From Microlunatus antarcticus (lineage in GTDB: Bacteria > Actinomycetota > Actinomycetes > Propionibacteriales > Propionibacteriaceae), in assembly GCF_014193425.1 (NCBI RefSeq), contig NZ_JACHZG010000001.1, positions 2,790,001 through 2,854,000 of the forward strand: DNA of 64,000 nucleotides, given 5' to 3'. Positions within the stretch are counted from its first letter, which is position 1; each line of letters starts with the position of its first letter. Below, piece after piece: positions 46,438 to 56,060 of this stretch. The position numbers and the translations under genes were made by a program. Below the pieces are notes generated by a model. That model searched no databases. It was not told the DNA's origin and saw only the letters and a program-made list of their open reading frames with translations.

Positions 46438-48210
46438 TCAGCCGGGGTAGGCCACCGCGTCGACGTCGCCGATGAACTGCACCCACGTGGTGCCCTGGTC
46501 GCGCCACGTCTGCCCGTTGCTGCTGCGGACGATGGCGGACTGGGTTCGGAGCGAGACGGCCAGCTGGACCGGGTTCCAGGAGAGCGCCTCGCCCTGGTCG
46601 GTGATCGTGGACGCGTCCTCGCTGACCGCGTACGGCGCCGCCACGTCCGCGCCCTTGGCCACCCCCAGCACGAGCAGGTGGGTGGAGTCGAGCCAGCCGA
46701 CGTCCTTCAGCCGGGTCAGCTGCGGCGCCTCGGGCTGCCTGGTGTCGAGCTCGCGCACCCCCTCGATGTCGACCCGGTCGCCGCGGTTGACCCGGCCGAC
46801 GAGAAGGCGGGACCCGGAACCGTCGCGCTCGAGGAAGGCGACCCGGACCCCGTCGGGCGAGAAGCGGAAGGCCGTGAGCTGCCGCCCCTCCAGCTCGGGG
46901 GCGTTGACCACGCTCTTCTTGCCGTCGACGACGCGCCACAGGCGCTGCCGCCCGTCCTCGCGGCCGAGCGCCCACAGCTCGCCGAACCGGGTGAACTGCG
47001 GCCGTACCAGCCCCTCCACCCCGGACAGCACCGTGCGCGCCTGCGAGCCCGCGGCGGCCGTCGGCGTCTGGACGAGCCGTGTGCCGCCGGACGTGACGGC
47101 GGCGAGGTCGGTGTCCGTCACCGAGACGGCGAGCGACCTCACGTCGTCGGACCCGAGCTGGCCGGCGAAGTCGCGCAGCTCGCCCGTCCCGGCGTCCACC
47201 AGCGCCACCTTGCCCTTGCTCACGACGTAGAGCTGGTTGCCGGCGTTCGGGCTGATCGGGTCGAGCTGGCTGGAGATCGACGTCGTCGGGACGACCAGGG
47301 TGGTGGGGTCGCTCTCCGGGACCCGGAAGCCCTGCTGGCTCACGGTGATGGCCACCCCCTGGATGGCCACCGCCTCCTTGAGCGTGTAGACGATCTGCGC
47401 GGCCAGCAGCGACCGCTGGGTGTCGGGCAGCGAGAGCACGGTGTCGCTCAACGACACCGAGGCGACGCCGTTGGCGATGGTCACCGAGTCGACGCTGAGC
47501 GTGGTCCCCGGGGGGACGGCCGTGGTCACCGACCCGGCCAGCCAGGTCGTGGGCCCGACCAGGAGCTGCTTGACCAGCGCCGAGGCGACGCTGTCCGGGC
47601 TGCGGAACTTGGGCAGGTAGATCGGGTCCGGCACGAGCACCGGGCTCTGCACCGCCCCGGCCTGCCCGCCGGGCCGCCCGTTGGCCAGGAAGAACAGGTC
47701 GTAGGTCGCGTAGAACTGGTCGAACGCGTAGTCGGCGACCAGGAGCCCGCTCGGCGGGGCGTCGATCCGCCACTCGCCGTCCTGACGCACGAGCGTGAAG
47801 GCCTGGTCGAGCGGGACGTCACGAGCGGTGTAGGCCCGGTCCTCCGCCACCGTGCCGATCGTGCGGCCGGTGAGGCGGACCCGGTCCCCGTCGACGGCGG
47901 TCGCCCCGCTGTAGACGGTCACGCCGGCCTGGGGCTTCCAGGTCTGGGCGGACTCACGGGTGAGGTAGCGCTTGGCCACGTCGTACGTCGGCTGGTAGTT
48001 GGCGTTCGCGCGGAGGAAGCCGTCCACGATCTGCTCCGGGTCGTCGCCCGGCGAGGGCGGGGCGACCTCGACGTTCACGCAGTTCTGGCAGCTCTGCTGC
48101 GCCCCCTCGACCCGCTCGATCCGGCCCGCCGTCGGCACGCTGACGCAGCCGGCCAGCAGCATCGTCAGCGCGACGAGCAGCGCGGCCCCGGTCGCGCGTC
48201 CGCGGCTCAC
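46438..48210 (-). CDS. lpqB: lipoprotein LpqB
   Basis: 590 aa. Lipobox 'LLAGC' (Cys22). The N-terminal GerMN-like region ('VSVPTAGRIERVEGAQQ', 'DPEQIVDGFLRANANY') and C-terminal beta-propeller-like part ('FRFSPDGVRVAFLERDG') are as in mycobacterial LpqB, which interacts with MtrB and tunes MtrA phosphorylation. GTG start overlaps the mtrB stop (GTGA). Confidence 0.93.
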   Translation of the reverse strand: MSRGRATGAALLVALTMLLAGCVSVPTAGRIERVEGAQQSCQNCVNVEVAPPSPGDDPEQIVDGFLRANANYQPTYDVAKRYLTRESAQTWKPQAGVTVYSGATAVDGDRVRLTGRTIGTVAEDRAYTARDVPLDQAFTLVRQDGEWRIDAPPSGLLVADYAFDQFYATYDLFFLANGRPGGQAGAVQSPVLVPDPIYLPKFRSPDSVASALVKQLLVGPTTWLAGSVTTAVPPGTTLSVDSVTIANGVASVSLSDTVLSLPDTQRSLLAAQIVYTLKEAVAIQGVAITVSQQGFRVPESDPTTLVVPTTSISSQLDPISPNAGNQLYVVSKGKVALVDAGTGELRDFAGQLGSDDVRSLAVSVTDTDLAAVTSGGTRLVQTPTAAAGSQARTVLSGVEGLVRPQFTRFGELWALGREDGRQRLWRVVDGKKSVVNAPELEGRQLTAFRFSPDGVRVAFLERDGSGSRLLVGRVNRGDRVDIEGVRELDTRQPEAPQLTRLKDVGWLDSTHLLVLGVAKGADVAAPYAVSEDASTITDQGEALSWNPVQLAVSLRTQSAIVRSSNGQTWRDQGTTWVQFIGDVDAVAYPG

Positions 48211-49946
48211 GATCGGGTCCCGGCTTCGGCCCGGGGGCGGTCGGCCTCCGCGTCATGGTCCGACGACGGCACGGCCAGCAGCGGGAGGTCCCGGGGGGCC
48301 ATCGGCAGCGGCGAGGTCGCGAGCAACCCGCCGACCCGGCGGGGCACGGTCAGCCGGAACTGGGCGCCGAGGCCCGGCCGGCCCCAGGCGGTGAGCCAGC
48401 CGCCGTGGAGGTTCGCGTCCTCCATCGAGATGGCCAGCCCGAGCCCCGTGCCGCCCACGGTCCGGGCCCGGGCGGGGTCGGCCCGCCAGAACCGGAGGAA
48501 GACCTGCTTGGCCTGGCTCGCCTCGAAGCCGACGCCGTGGTCGCGGACGGCCACGGCCACCGCGTCCTCGTCGCCGGCGAGGAGCACGTCCACCGGGCGG
48601 CCCTCGCTGTGCTCGATCGCGTTGGTCATCAGGTTGCGGAGAATCCGCTCGATCCGCCGCGGGTCGACCTCGGCGGTCGTGTCCCCCGTGGTGTGCACGC
48701 GGACCTGGACCCCGTACGCCCGGATGAGCGCCTCCTGCGCGTCCAGCACCCGGTCGACCACGCTGCGCAGGTCGAGGGTCGTCGCGCTGAGCTCGGCCGC
48801 CCCGGCGTCGAAGCGGGAGATCTCGAGCAGGTCGTTGAGCAGGGACTCGAAGCGGTCGAGCTCGTTCTGCAGCAGCTCCGCCGACCGCGCGGACACGGGG
48901 TCGAAGTCGTCGCGGGCGTCGTGCAGCACCTCGGCGGCCATCCGGACGGTGGTGAGCGGGGTGCGCAGCTCGTGCGAGACGTCGGAGACGAAGCGCTGCT
49001 GCACCTGCGAGAGCTCCGAGAGCGTGGTGATCTGCTTCTCCATCTCGGCGGCCATGTCGTTCATGGAGGTGGCCAGCCGGGCCAGGTCGTCCTGACCGCG
49101 CACCCGCATCCGGTCGTGCAGGTTGCCCGAGGCGAGGTTCTCGGCGGCGCGACGCGCGTCGCGGACGGGCACGACGACCTGGCGGGCCACGAGCGCGGCG
49201 ATGAAGGTCAGCATCAGCACGAGCACCGCACCGGTGCTCACGACGGCGTAGCGCAGCACCTCCAGGGTGTTGACCTCCTGCGTGAGCGGGAAGACCAGGA
49301 AGATCGCGTAGCGCCCCGTGCCCGGCAGCGTCAGCGCCGACCCGGCGACGAGGCCCGCGACGGAGGGCCGGCCGTCGTCGTACACGACCTCGGTCGGGGT
49401 GATCAGGAGGTCGGGGCTGGACTCGACCTGGGTCCGCAGCGCGGGCGGGATGCTGTCCGCGGTCGCGTCGCCCGCCTTGATCGTCTGGCCGCGCGCGGAG
49501 ATGATCACCTGGTACTGCTCGTCGCCGCCGGACCGCGTGGCGAACCCGCCCGCGAGGTCGTACAGCAGCTTGTCGACGTTCACCTCGCCGGAGAGGTCGG
49601 TCGCGTTCAGCTGCGCCTGAGCGGCGTTGATGGCCTGACGTGCCTCGTTCCCCGCGCTCTCCTGCTTGCCCGAGAGCACGCCGAGGGTCGCCTGCTGCAT
49701 CAGGAGGAACCCGCCGAGCACCAGCACCACGACCGAGGCGATGAAGACCGTCGACGTGACCCGCAAGGGCAACGACCGTGACCACCAGCTCAGGAGCCGT
49801 CGCCACCAGCGGGCGGTGGTGACCGGACGCAGGAAGTCGAGCAGCCGCGCGACGTGACGCCCTGCGCCCGCACCGGCGCCCGGCTCGTCGGCAGCGGCGC
49901 CGACGTCAGGCGCGGACGGCGTCGCCGGCCTTGTAACCGATGCCAC
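48207..49946 (-). CDS. mtrB: sensor histidine kinase MtrB
   Basis: 579 aa. Two membrane segments ('VFIASVVVLVLGGFLLM'; 'VLVLMLTFIAALVA') bracket an extracytoplasmic sensor domain; a HAMP linker, 'FVSDVSHELRTPLTTVRMAAE' region (phospho-accepting His) and an ATPase domain ('NLMTNAIEHS', 'DHGVGF', 'GTGLGLAISMED') follow. Partner of MtrA, controlling cell wall and division genes. Start overlaps mtrA by 41 bases. Confidence 0.96.
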   Translation of the reverse strand: MASVTRPATPSAPDVGAAADEPGAGAGAGRHVARLLDFLRPVTTARWWRRLLSWWSRSLPLRVTSTVFIASVVVLVLGGFLLMQQATLGVLSGKQESAGNEARQAINAAQAQLNATDLSGEVNVDKLLYDLAGGFATRSGGDEQYQVIISARGQTIKAGDATADSIPPALRTQVESSPDLLITPTEVVYDDGRPSVAGLVAGSALTLPGTGRYAIFLVFPLTQEVNTLEVLRYAVVSTGAVLVLMLTFIAALVARQVVVPVRDARRAAENLASGNLHDRMRVRGQDDLARLATSMNDMAAEMEKQITTLSELSQVQQRFVSDVSHELRTPLTTVRMAAEVLHDARDDFDPVSARSAELLQNELDRFESLLNDLLEISRFDAGAAELSATTLDLRSVVDRVLDAQEALIRAYGVQVRVHTTGDTTAEVDPRRIERILRNLMTNAIEHSEGRPVDVLLAGDEDAVAVAVRDHGVGFEASQAKQVFLRFWRADPARARTVGGTGLGLAISMEDANLHGGWLTAWGRPGLGAQFRLTVPRRVGGLLATSPLPMAPRDLPLLAVPSSDHDAEADRPRAEAGTRS

Positions 49947-50643
49947 GGACCGTCACGACGATCTCCGGGTGCTCGGGGTCGCGCTCGATCTTGGAGCGCA
50001 GCCGCTGCACGTGGACGTTCACCAGGCGCGTGTCGGCCGCGTGGCGGTAGCCCCACACCTGCTCCAGCAGCACCTCGCGGCTGAACACCTGCCAGGGCCG
50101 GCGGGCCAGGGCGAGCAGCAGGTCGAACTCGAGCGGGGTCAGCGCGATCGACGCACCGTCGCGCTTGACGGAGTGCCCGTCGACGCTGATGACCAGGTCG
50201 CCGATCTCGAGCGTGTCGGCCTCGCCCTCCTCGACCGCCGTCGGCAGGCGACGCAGCCGCGTCCGGATCCGCGCGACGAGCTCCTTGGCCTTGAAAGGCT
50301 TGGAGACGTAGTCGTCGGCGCCGGCCTCGAGGCCCTCGACCACGTCGACGGTGTCGGTGCGCGCGGTCAGCATGACGATCGGGACGCCCGACTCGCCGCG
50401 GATGTCGCGGCAGACGTCGACCCCGTCGCGGCCGGGCAGCATGACGTCGAGGAGCACGAGGTCGGGGTGGTTCTCCCGGAACGACGCCAGCGCCTTGTCC
50501 CCGTACGCGCACCAGAAGGGCTCGAAGCCCTCGTTGCGCAGCACGATGGACAGCATCTCGGCCAGGGCGGCGTCGTCGTCGACGACGAGGATGCGCGGGC
50601 GTGCGGCGCTGGTCTCGATCGGCTCGGGCGAGCCGCCTGCCAT
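49906..50643 (-). CDS. mtrA: response regulator MtrA
   Basis: 245 aa from ATG 50643; upstream frame to 50718 is not needed. The receiver domain has phospho-acceptor Asp66 in 'LVLLDVMLPGRDG' and Lys in 'DDYVSKPFKAKEL'. The OmpR-type winged helix ('LTPLEFDLLLALARRP', 'VFSREVLLEQVWGY', 'VNVHVQRLRSKIE') ends with 'VRGIGYKAGD'. A TACGAT -10-like hexamer on the minus strand (50724-50719) could be its promoter. Confidence 0.96.
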   Translation of the reverse strand: MAGGSPEPIETSAARPRILVVDDDAALAEMLSIVLRNEGFEPFWCAYGDKALASFRENHPDLVLLDVMLPGRDGVDVCRDIRGESGVPIVMLTARTDTVDVVEGLEAGADDYVSKPFKAKELVARIRTRLRRLPTAVEEGEADTLEIGDLVISVDGHSVKRDGASIALTPLEFDLLLALARRPWQVFSREVLLEQVWGYRHAADTRLVNVHVQRLRSKIERDPEHPEIVVTVRGIGYKAGDAVRA

Positions 50644-50757
50644 GCCCTCGAACACGCACAGCCCTTTCGTCGCCGGGACCAGCGGGGCGCGTCGTCGCAC
50701 CCCGGTGGCGTGGCCCACATCGTATGCGAGCCGTCCGCCTCGACCCGTGACCGCGGG

Positions 50758-51321
50758 CTAGTTGGTCGTGGGGTCGTCGACCCAGGTGGAGAAGACGGCG
50801 ACGGGGGTCCGCTGGCGGCGCAGCACCGAGCGCCACAGGTCGAGCGGGGCGATGCCGAAGACGTCGCTCGGCTCGGCGTCGAGGACGTGCCACATCCCCT
50901 CGGCGACCTCGGCCTCCAGCTGGCCCGCGGCCCAGCCGGCGTAGCCCGCGAAGATGCGCAGGTCGGCGTACGCGCCCTGGACGATCTCGACGGGGGTGTC
51001 GAGGTGGAGCAGGCCGACGTCGCCGAAGAGGCGGCGCCAGCCCGGGGGCTCCTCCCCCGGCACGCGGACCCGGGCGAGGCAGATGGCGCCGTTCGGCGAG
51101 ACCGGGCCGCCGTGGAAGAGCAGCCGCGGCTCCGACACCACCGGCACCCAGTCGGGCAGCACCGAGTCCAGCGTCGTCGGCGACAGCTCGTTGAGGACGA
51201 CGCCGAGCGCACCGTCCGCGTCGGCGTCGAGCACCAGGACCACCGTGGCGTTGAAGACGCCGTCGGCCAGGGCGACGCTGGCCACGAGGAGGGCGCCGGG
51301 CCGGGGATCACGCTCGGCCAT
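50758..51321 (-). CDS. YqgE/AlgH family protein
   Basis: 187 aa. DUF179 landmarks: 'GALLVASVALADGVFNATVVLVLD' in parts, 'GALGVVLNELSP', 'LFHGGPVSPNGAICL', 'RIFAGYAGWAAGQLEAEV' and 'VLRRQRTPVAVFSTW'. Function of the family remains unclear. It overlaps the VanZ-like gene by 14 bases. Confidence 0.92.
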   Translation of the reverse strand: MAERDPRPGALLVASVALADGVFNATVVLVLDADADGALGVVLNELSPTTLDSVLPDWVPVVSEPRLLFHGGPVSPNGAICLARVRVPGEEPPGWRRLFGDVGLLHLDTPVEIVQGAYADLRIFAGYAGWAAGQLEAEVAEGMWHVLDAEPSDVFGIAPLDLWRSVLRRQRTPVAVFSTWVDDPTTN

Positions 51322-51766
51322 GCGCCGCCCGCCGCCGCAGGAGCAGGTACGCGGCCAGCCCCAGGGCCGTGCCCACGACGTCGGCCAGCGCGTCGGCCGG
51401 GTCGCCCGACCGCGTCGTGTAGAGCTCGCCCTGGACGACCTCGCTGACCCCCGCGTGCAGGACGAAGAGCCCGACCACCAGCGCCACCGCGCGCCCGCTC
51501 AGCAGCTGGCCGCGCCGGGCCACGTGCAGGTGCAGCGCGAGCAGGACGAGGAAGCAGGGCAGCCCGAAGCCGACGAGGTGCTCGAGCTTGTCCGCCTGCG
51601 GGAACCACGGCACCGACGGCGGCCCGTGGTCGCGGTAGAGCCCCCAGAGGTGGACGGCCAGCCCGACGAGGGCCGCCGCGGCGGCGGCCACCCGTACGGT
51701 GCGCCCGGGGGCCGGCCGGAGCGTCTGGTGGGAGGTCGTGGCCCTCGTGGTCGGGGCCGGGGTCAC
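51308..51766 (-). CDS. VanZ-like membrane protein
   Basis: 152 aa from GTG 51766, overlapping the malic enzyme TGA (GTGA). Four hydrophobic segments; 'ADKLEHLVGFGLPCFLVL' and 'SGDPADALADVVGTALGLAAYLLL' match the VanZ-like pattern in which an Asp-Lys-x-x-H and a D-x-x-A-N/D-x-x-G motif are conserved. Role unknown. Confidence 0.82.
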   Translation of the reverse strand: MTPAPTTRATTSHQTLRPAPGRTVRVAAAAAALVGLAVHLWGLYRDHGPPSVPWFPQADKLEHLVGFGLPCFLVLLALHLHVARRGQLLSGRAVALVVGLFVLHAGVSEVVQGELYTTRSGDPADALADVVGTALGLAAYLLLRRRAAHGRA

Positions 51767-53214
51767 ACCGCGACTTCGGCGTCGACGCCCTCGGCCGGGA
51801 GCTCGGCCGGCCCGCCCGCCGCGCGGCGCACCGCCGCGGCCACGGCCGTGTGCACGTCGGCGTTGAAGACGCTGGGGGTGATGTAGGAGGCGTTGAGCTC
51901 GGCGTCGGAGACCACCCCGGCCAGAGCCCGGGCCGCGGCGAGCAGCATCGTCGAGGTGATCTCGGAGCTCCGCGCGTCGAGCAGCCCGCGGAACACGCCG
52001 GGGAAGGCCAGCACGTTGTTGATCTGGTTGGGGAAGTCGGACCGCCCGGTGGCGACGACCGCGGCGTAGCGGCTGGCGTCGGCCGGGTCGACCTCGGGCT
52101 CGGGGTTGGCCAGGGCGAAGACGATCGCCTGGTCGGCCATCGTGGCCACGTCCTCGCCGGACAGCACGTTGGGCGCGGACACCCCGATGAAGACGTCGGC
52201 GCCGGCGACGGCTGCGCGCAGCGAGCCGGTCACGTCCAGCGCGTTCGTGTGCTCGGCCAGCCAGAGCAGCTCGCCGACCAGGCCGTCGCGCTGGCGGTGG
52301 ACCACGCCCTCGATGTCGGCCACGACGATGTCGCCCGCGCCGGCCTCGAGCAGCAGCTTGATGATCGCGGTGCCGGCCGCGCCCGCGCCGGACATGACGA
52401 TCCGGACGTCGGCGATGTTCTTGCCGACGACGCGCAGCGCGTTGTAGAGCGCGGCGAGGACCACGATCGCGGTGCCGTGCTGGTCGTCGTGGAAGACGGG
52501 GATGTCGAGGAGCTCGCGGAGGCGGCGTTCCACCTCGAAGCAGCGCGGGGCGGAGATGTCCTCGAGGTTGATGCCCGCGAAGCCGGGGGCCACCGCCTTG
52601 ACCACGGCGATGATCTCCTCGGTGTCCTGGGTGTCCAGGCACAGCGGCCAGGCGTCGATGCCGGCGAAGCGCTTGAACAGCGCCGCCTTGCCCTCCATCA
52701 CCGGCAGCGCGGCCTGCGGGCCGATGTTGCCCAGGCCGAGGACGGCCGAGCCGTCGGTGATGACGGCGATCGAGTTCCGCTTGATCGTGAGGCGCCGCGC
52801 GTCCTCGGGGTTCTTGGCGATCGCGAGGCAGACCCGGGCCACGCCCGGGGTGTAGATCATCGACAGGTCGTCGCGGTTGCGGATCGGGTGCTTGCTCTGC
52901 ATCTCGATCTTGCCGCCGAGGTGCATGAGGAACGTGCGGTCGCTGACCTTGCCGATCGTCACGCCCGGCACGGCGGTCATGATCTCGACGAGCTGGTCCG
53001 CGTGGTCGGTGTCGCGGGCCGCGACGGTGACGTCCATCCGCAGGCGTTCGTGGCCGGAGGCCGTCACGTCGAGCGCGGTCACCGCCCCGCCGGCCTGCTC
53101 GACGGCGGTGGTCAGCTGGCTGACGGAGGCTCCACCTGCGGGGACCTCCAGCCGTACGGTGATCGAGTACGAGACAGAGGGGACAGCGCTCACGCTCTGC
53201 ATGTTCTCACGCAC
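51763..53214 (-). CDS. NAD(P)-dependent malic enzyme with N-terminal ACT domain
   Basis: 483 aa (ATG 53202 also possible). Residues about 15-90 form an ACT-type ligand domain ('YSITVRLEVPAGGASVSQL'). The malic enzyme body has 'SMIYTPGVARVCLAIA', 'RNSIAVITDGSAVLGLGNIGP', 'FHDDQHGTAIVVLAAL' and the NAD motif 'VMSGAGAAGTAIIKLLLEAG'. It decarboxylates malate to pyruvate; the ACT domain suggests allosteric control by an amino acid or related metabolite. Confidence 0.94.
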   Translation of the reverse strand: MRENMQSVSAVPSVSYSITVRLEVPAGGASVSQLTTAVEQAGGAVTALDVTASGHERLRMDVTVAARDTDHADQLVEIMTAVPGVTIGKVSDRTFLMHLGGKIEMQSKHPIRNRDDLSMIYTPGVARVCLAIAKNPEDARRLTIKRNSIAVITDGSAVLGLGNIGPQAALPVMEGKAALFKRFAGIDAWPLCLDTQDTEEIIAVVKAVAPGFAGINLEDISAPRCFEVERRLRELLDIPVFHDDQHGTAIVVLAALYNALRVVGKNIADVRIVMSGAGAAGTAIIKLLLEAGAGDIVVADIEGVVHRQRDGLVGELLWLAEHTNALDVTGSLRAAVAGADVFIGVSAPNVLSGEDVATMADQAIVFALANPEPEVDPADASRYAAVVATGRSDFPNQINNVLAFPGVFRGLLDARSSEITSTMLLAAARALAGVVSDAELNASYITPSVFNADVHTAVAAAVRRAAGGPAELPAEGVDAEVAV

Positions 53215-53254
53215 GTCGGTCCGTCAGGATCCGACCGAGACCCGAGGGGGCCCG

Positions 53255-54238
53255 ATGGAGCTGATCGCGATCGAGGAGCACTGGAACCACCCGGCGCTGA
53301 CCGCCGCCGTGAAGGCGCTGCCGGCGGGGCGTCAGGACCCGAGCCTCGCCTTCGACGAGATGGGCGACAACCTCGAGCGCCTCGACGACCTCGGCGACGC
53401 CCGGGTCGCCGCGATGGACGCGCAGGGCATCGACCTGGCGATCGTGTCCCTCGCGCCGCCCGGGACGCAGCCGCTCGACCCGGTGGACGCCGTACGGCTG
53501 AGCCGGGAGGCCAACGACGTCGCCGCCGAGGCCGTACGGCGGCACCCGACGCGGCTGCGCGCCTTCGCGACGCTCCCGCTGGCCGACCCGGCGGCGGCCG
53601 TCGCCGAGCTCGAGCGCGCCGCGGGGCTCGGCTGCGTGGGGACGATGGTCTACGGCCGGGTCGGCGAGACGCCGCTCGACGACCCGCGCTTCGACGACGT
53701 CTTCGCGGCCGCCGCGGAGCTGCACCTCCCCGTCTTCGTCCACCCGCAGATCCCGGCCCCGGCCGTGCGCGAGGCGCAGTACAGCGGCTTCGACCCGATG
53801 ACCGACCTCGCCCTGTCCACCTTCGGCTGGGGTTGGCACCTCGAGGCCGCGCTGGCCGCGCTGCGGCTGATCGTGCGCGGCACGTTCGACCGCCACCCCG
53901 ATCTGCAGCTCGTGCTCGGGCACTGGGGCGAGCTGCTGCTCTTCTGGCGGGACCGCACCGACAGCCTGTCCCGGGTCGCCGGGCTGGAGCGGAAGGTGTC
54001 GGACTACGTCCGCACGAACGTCCACGTCACGGCCTCCGGGATGCTGAGCCCGGCGCTCCTGCACCACGCGCTCGAGGTGACGACGCCCGACCGGCTGCTG
54101 TTCTCCACGGACTACCCGTTCCAGCGTCCGACCCGGGACGACATCGCCACGTTCCTGGGCGAGCTCCCCACCGAGGCCGACCGCGTGGCCTTCACCTCCG
54201 GCAACGCGCGGGCCCTCTTCGGCCTCTCGGGGACGTGA
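53255..54238 (+). CDS. amidohydrolase-family decarboxylase-like protein
   Basis: 327 aa, ATG. Metal-dependent barrel of amidohydrolase family 2: 'MELIAIEEHW' (in place of the classic HxH), 'LPVFVHPQIPAP' (His), 'LQLVLGHWGELLLFW' (His) and 'RLLFSTDYPFQRP' (Asp). The E-x-H start is typical of gamma-resorcylate decarboxylase-like enzymes. Substrate unknown, probably an aromatic or related acid. Divergent from the malic enzyme. Confidence 0.87.
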   Translation: MELIAIEEHWNHPALTAAVKALPAGRQDPSLAFDEMGDNLERLDDLGDARVAAMDAQGIDLAIVSLAPPGTQPLDPVDAVRLSREANDVAAEAVRRHPTRLRAFATLPLADPAAAVAELERAAGLGCVGTMVYGRVGETPLDDPRFDDVFAAAAELHLPVFVHPQIPAPAVREAQYSGFDPMTDLALSTFGWGWHLEAALAALRLIVRGTFDRHPDLQLVLGHWGELLLFWRDRTDSLSRVAGLERKVSDYVRTNVHVTASGMLSPALLHHALEVTTPDRLLFSTDYPFQRPTRDDIATFLGELPTEADRVAFTSGNARALFGLSGT

Positions 54239-54461
54239 GCGCCACCCGGTGACCCCGGAGCGCTCTCCTGCGCCCGCCACCCGACCGACGAAGTTCAGGA
54301 TCCCGCCACGTCGACGATCGGGCTGGGCTACGTTCGCTTTCTGACGACCAGGGACAAAATCGGTGTCGCCAGCTCGGGAGCCGTGCTGCGTCTGGTGCCG
54401 CGACCGGGTGGAGCATCCCCCGAGCCTTCGCCGCGAAGGCCTCGCCGAGAAGGAGACCTTC

Positions 54462-55226
54462 ATGGCCGACCCGACCACCCAGAACCCTCCTGGTCGCCGG
54501 CAGCAGCCCGCCCACGCCGCGCACGGGGAGCTGCTCACCCACCACGCGCCGCCTCGGGCACGACCGCGCCGCGCCCTGGTCGTGCGCCGCTGGTACCAGC
54601 GGAAGCGTGTGCTCCTCCCGCTCGCCGCGCTGGCCACCGCCGGCGTGATCATCGGCATCGGTGGCGCGGGGAGCGGCACGCCCGCCCCGGCCGCGGGAGC
54701 GCCCGCCACGTCGACCGCGGCGGGCAGCACGGCGATCGTCGAGCCGGCGGCCGTCCCGGCCGCGGTGCCGACGAAGAAGGCGACGACCGCGACGACCGCG
54801 ACGAAGAAGAAGGCGGTCGCCAAGGCGGCCGAGATGGGCGACTCGGTCAAGGCCGGGGACTGGCAGCTCAAGGTCACCGACTTCGACTGCGGCGAGAGCG
54901 AGGTCGGCGACGACGACCGCACGAAGGAGGCCGAGGGCGAGTTCTGCCTCCTCGAGATCAGCGCCAAGAACAACGGCGACTCCGAGGGCACCATCTCCGG
55001 CGACGGCCAGAAGCTCTCCGACGACGACGGCAAGACCTACCGCAGCGATCTCGAGGCGGCCCTGTACGACGACCCGGACAGCAACCTGCTCGCCGACGGC
55101 GTCGATCCCGGCGACACGGCCAAGGGCACGATCGTCTTCGACGTCCCGAAGAAGGCCACGATCACCGGGGTCACCCTGACCGGTGGCGGCGGGTCCGACG
55201 GGAAGGTCAAGGTCAGCCTGCGCTGA
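54462..55226 (+). CDS. membrane-anchored DUF4352-like protein
   Basis: 254 aa from ATG 54462 (AAGGAGA upstream). A cytoplasmic basic stretch, one membrane segment ('VLLPLAALATAGVIIGIGG'), an Ala/Thr/Lys low-complexity stalk ('KKATTATTATKKKA', encoded by 9-bp repeats) and an extracellular beta domain ('VKAGDWQLKVTDFDCG', 'FCLLEISAKNNGDSEGTIS', 'VDPGDTAKGTIVFDVP'). The latter fits the DUF4352/Telomeric-like immunoprotein-type fold. Two cysteines may form a disulfide. Function unknown. The 223 bases before it hold no gene I can see. Confidence 0.75.
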   Translation: MADPTTQNPPGRRQQPAHAAHGELLTHHAPPRARPRRALVVRRWYQRKRVLLPLAALATAGVIIGIGGAGSGTPAPAAGAPATSTAAGSTAIVEPAAVPAAVPTKKATTATTATKKKAVAKAAEMGDSVKAGDWQLKVTDFDCGESEVGDDDRTKEAEGEFCLLEISAKNNGDSEGTISGDGQKLSDDDGKTYRSDLEAALYDDPDSNLLADGVDPGDTAKGTIVFDVPKKATITGVTLTGGGGSDGKVKVSLR

Positions 55227-55280
55227 GGCCTGCGCCGGACCGCGTGCCGACCGGTGTCGCCCCGAGCGCCGCCTCGGCTC

Positions 55281-56060
55281 TCACGGGAAGCTGACCGACC
55301 AGCGCCCCCGGCAGGACACGGCCAGGATCGTCGGGTCGGTGCCGAGGGGGCCGGGGACCGGGAAGGTCCCCGGGTCGTCCCGCTGCTCGCGCGCGCCCTC
55401 GGCGTACTCGCCGGTGGCCGACCGGCGGGAGAGGGTCCGGACCACCGAGGCGCTGCCGCAGGTGAGCCGCAGGTCCGACCGGGCGCTGACCGCGACGACG
55501 TCGTCCCCGAGCGAGCCGAAGGTCTGCTCGTGCACCGGGACGGCGTCGAACGGGGTGAGCGTGACGGTCCACAGGGCCGAGGCCGGGGCCCTCACGAGCA
55601 GGCCGCTGCCGGTGCTGGGCGCCACGGTGTCCGGCGCGACGGTGTCCAGCGCCCAGATCACGTCGGCAGGGTCGGGGAGCGGGCCACCGCCCACGGGCGT
55701 GCCCCCGGGCAGCTCGACGAGCCAGGTGTCGGCGTCGCAGCCCGTGCAGATGAAGTGCAGGCGGGTGCCGTTGTGCGGGGCGCGGCGGTAGCGCAGGTCG
55801 GCCGCGCCGCGTGCGTTCACCAGGACGCTGCGGTCGGCGTCGAGGGCTCCCACCTTGCGCACCGGGTAGGCCGCGCCCGGCGTCGGCACGTCTGTCCGGG
55901 GCGCCGGGGACGGCGTCGTGGGAGCGGGCGGGGGCGACTGCGGGGACTGGACGGGCGGACCCGGCGGGCGGCCGACGAGGGCGACCACGCCGGACGCGAC
56001 CGCGAGCAGGAGGGCCAGGAGCAGCCCGACCAGCGGGGTGGTGCGCGCCGGGCGGTTCAC
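55281..56060 (-). CDS. membrane-anchored hypothetical protein at the end of the MoxR/VWA operon
   Basis: 259 aa, GTG overlapping the VWA gene TGA (GTGA). One N-terminal membrane segment ('LVGLLLALLLAVASGVVAL') and a Pro-rich stalk precede an extracytoplasmic beta-rich domain with four cysteines ('HFICTGCDADTW', 'LTCGSASVV', 'LAVSCRGRWSV'). No family recognised. Its coupling to the module suggests it is the surface-exposed component. Confidence 0.68.
   Translation of the reverse strand: MNRPARTTPLVGLLLALLLAVASGVVALVGRPPGPPVQSPQSPPPAPTTPSPAPRTDVPTPGAAYPVRKVGALDADRSVLVNARGAADLRYRRAPHNGTRLHFICTGCDADTWLVELPGGTPVGGGPLPDPADVIWALDTVAPDTVAPSTGSGLLVRAPASALWTVTLTPFDAVPVHEQTFGSLGDDVVAVSARSDLRLTCGSASVVRTLSRRSATGEYAEGAREQRDDPGTFPVPGPLGTDPTILAVSCRGRWSVSFP

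Noticed and set aside
54781-54815. CRISPR-like short repeats
   Set aside because: These are 9-bp codon repeats encoding an Ala/Thr stalk; there are no spacers and no cas genes.
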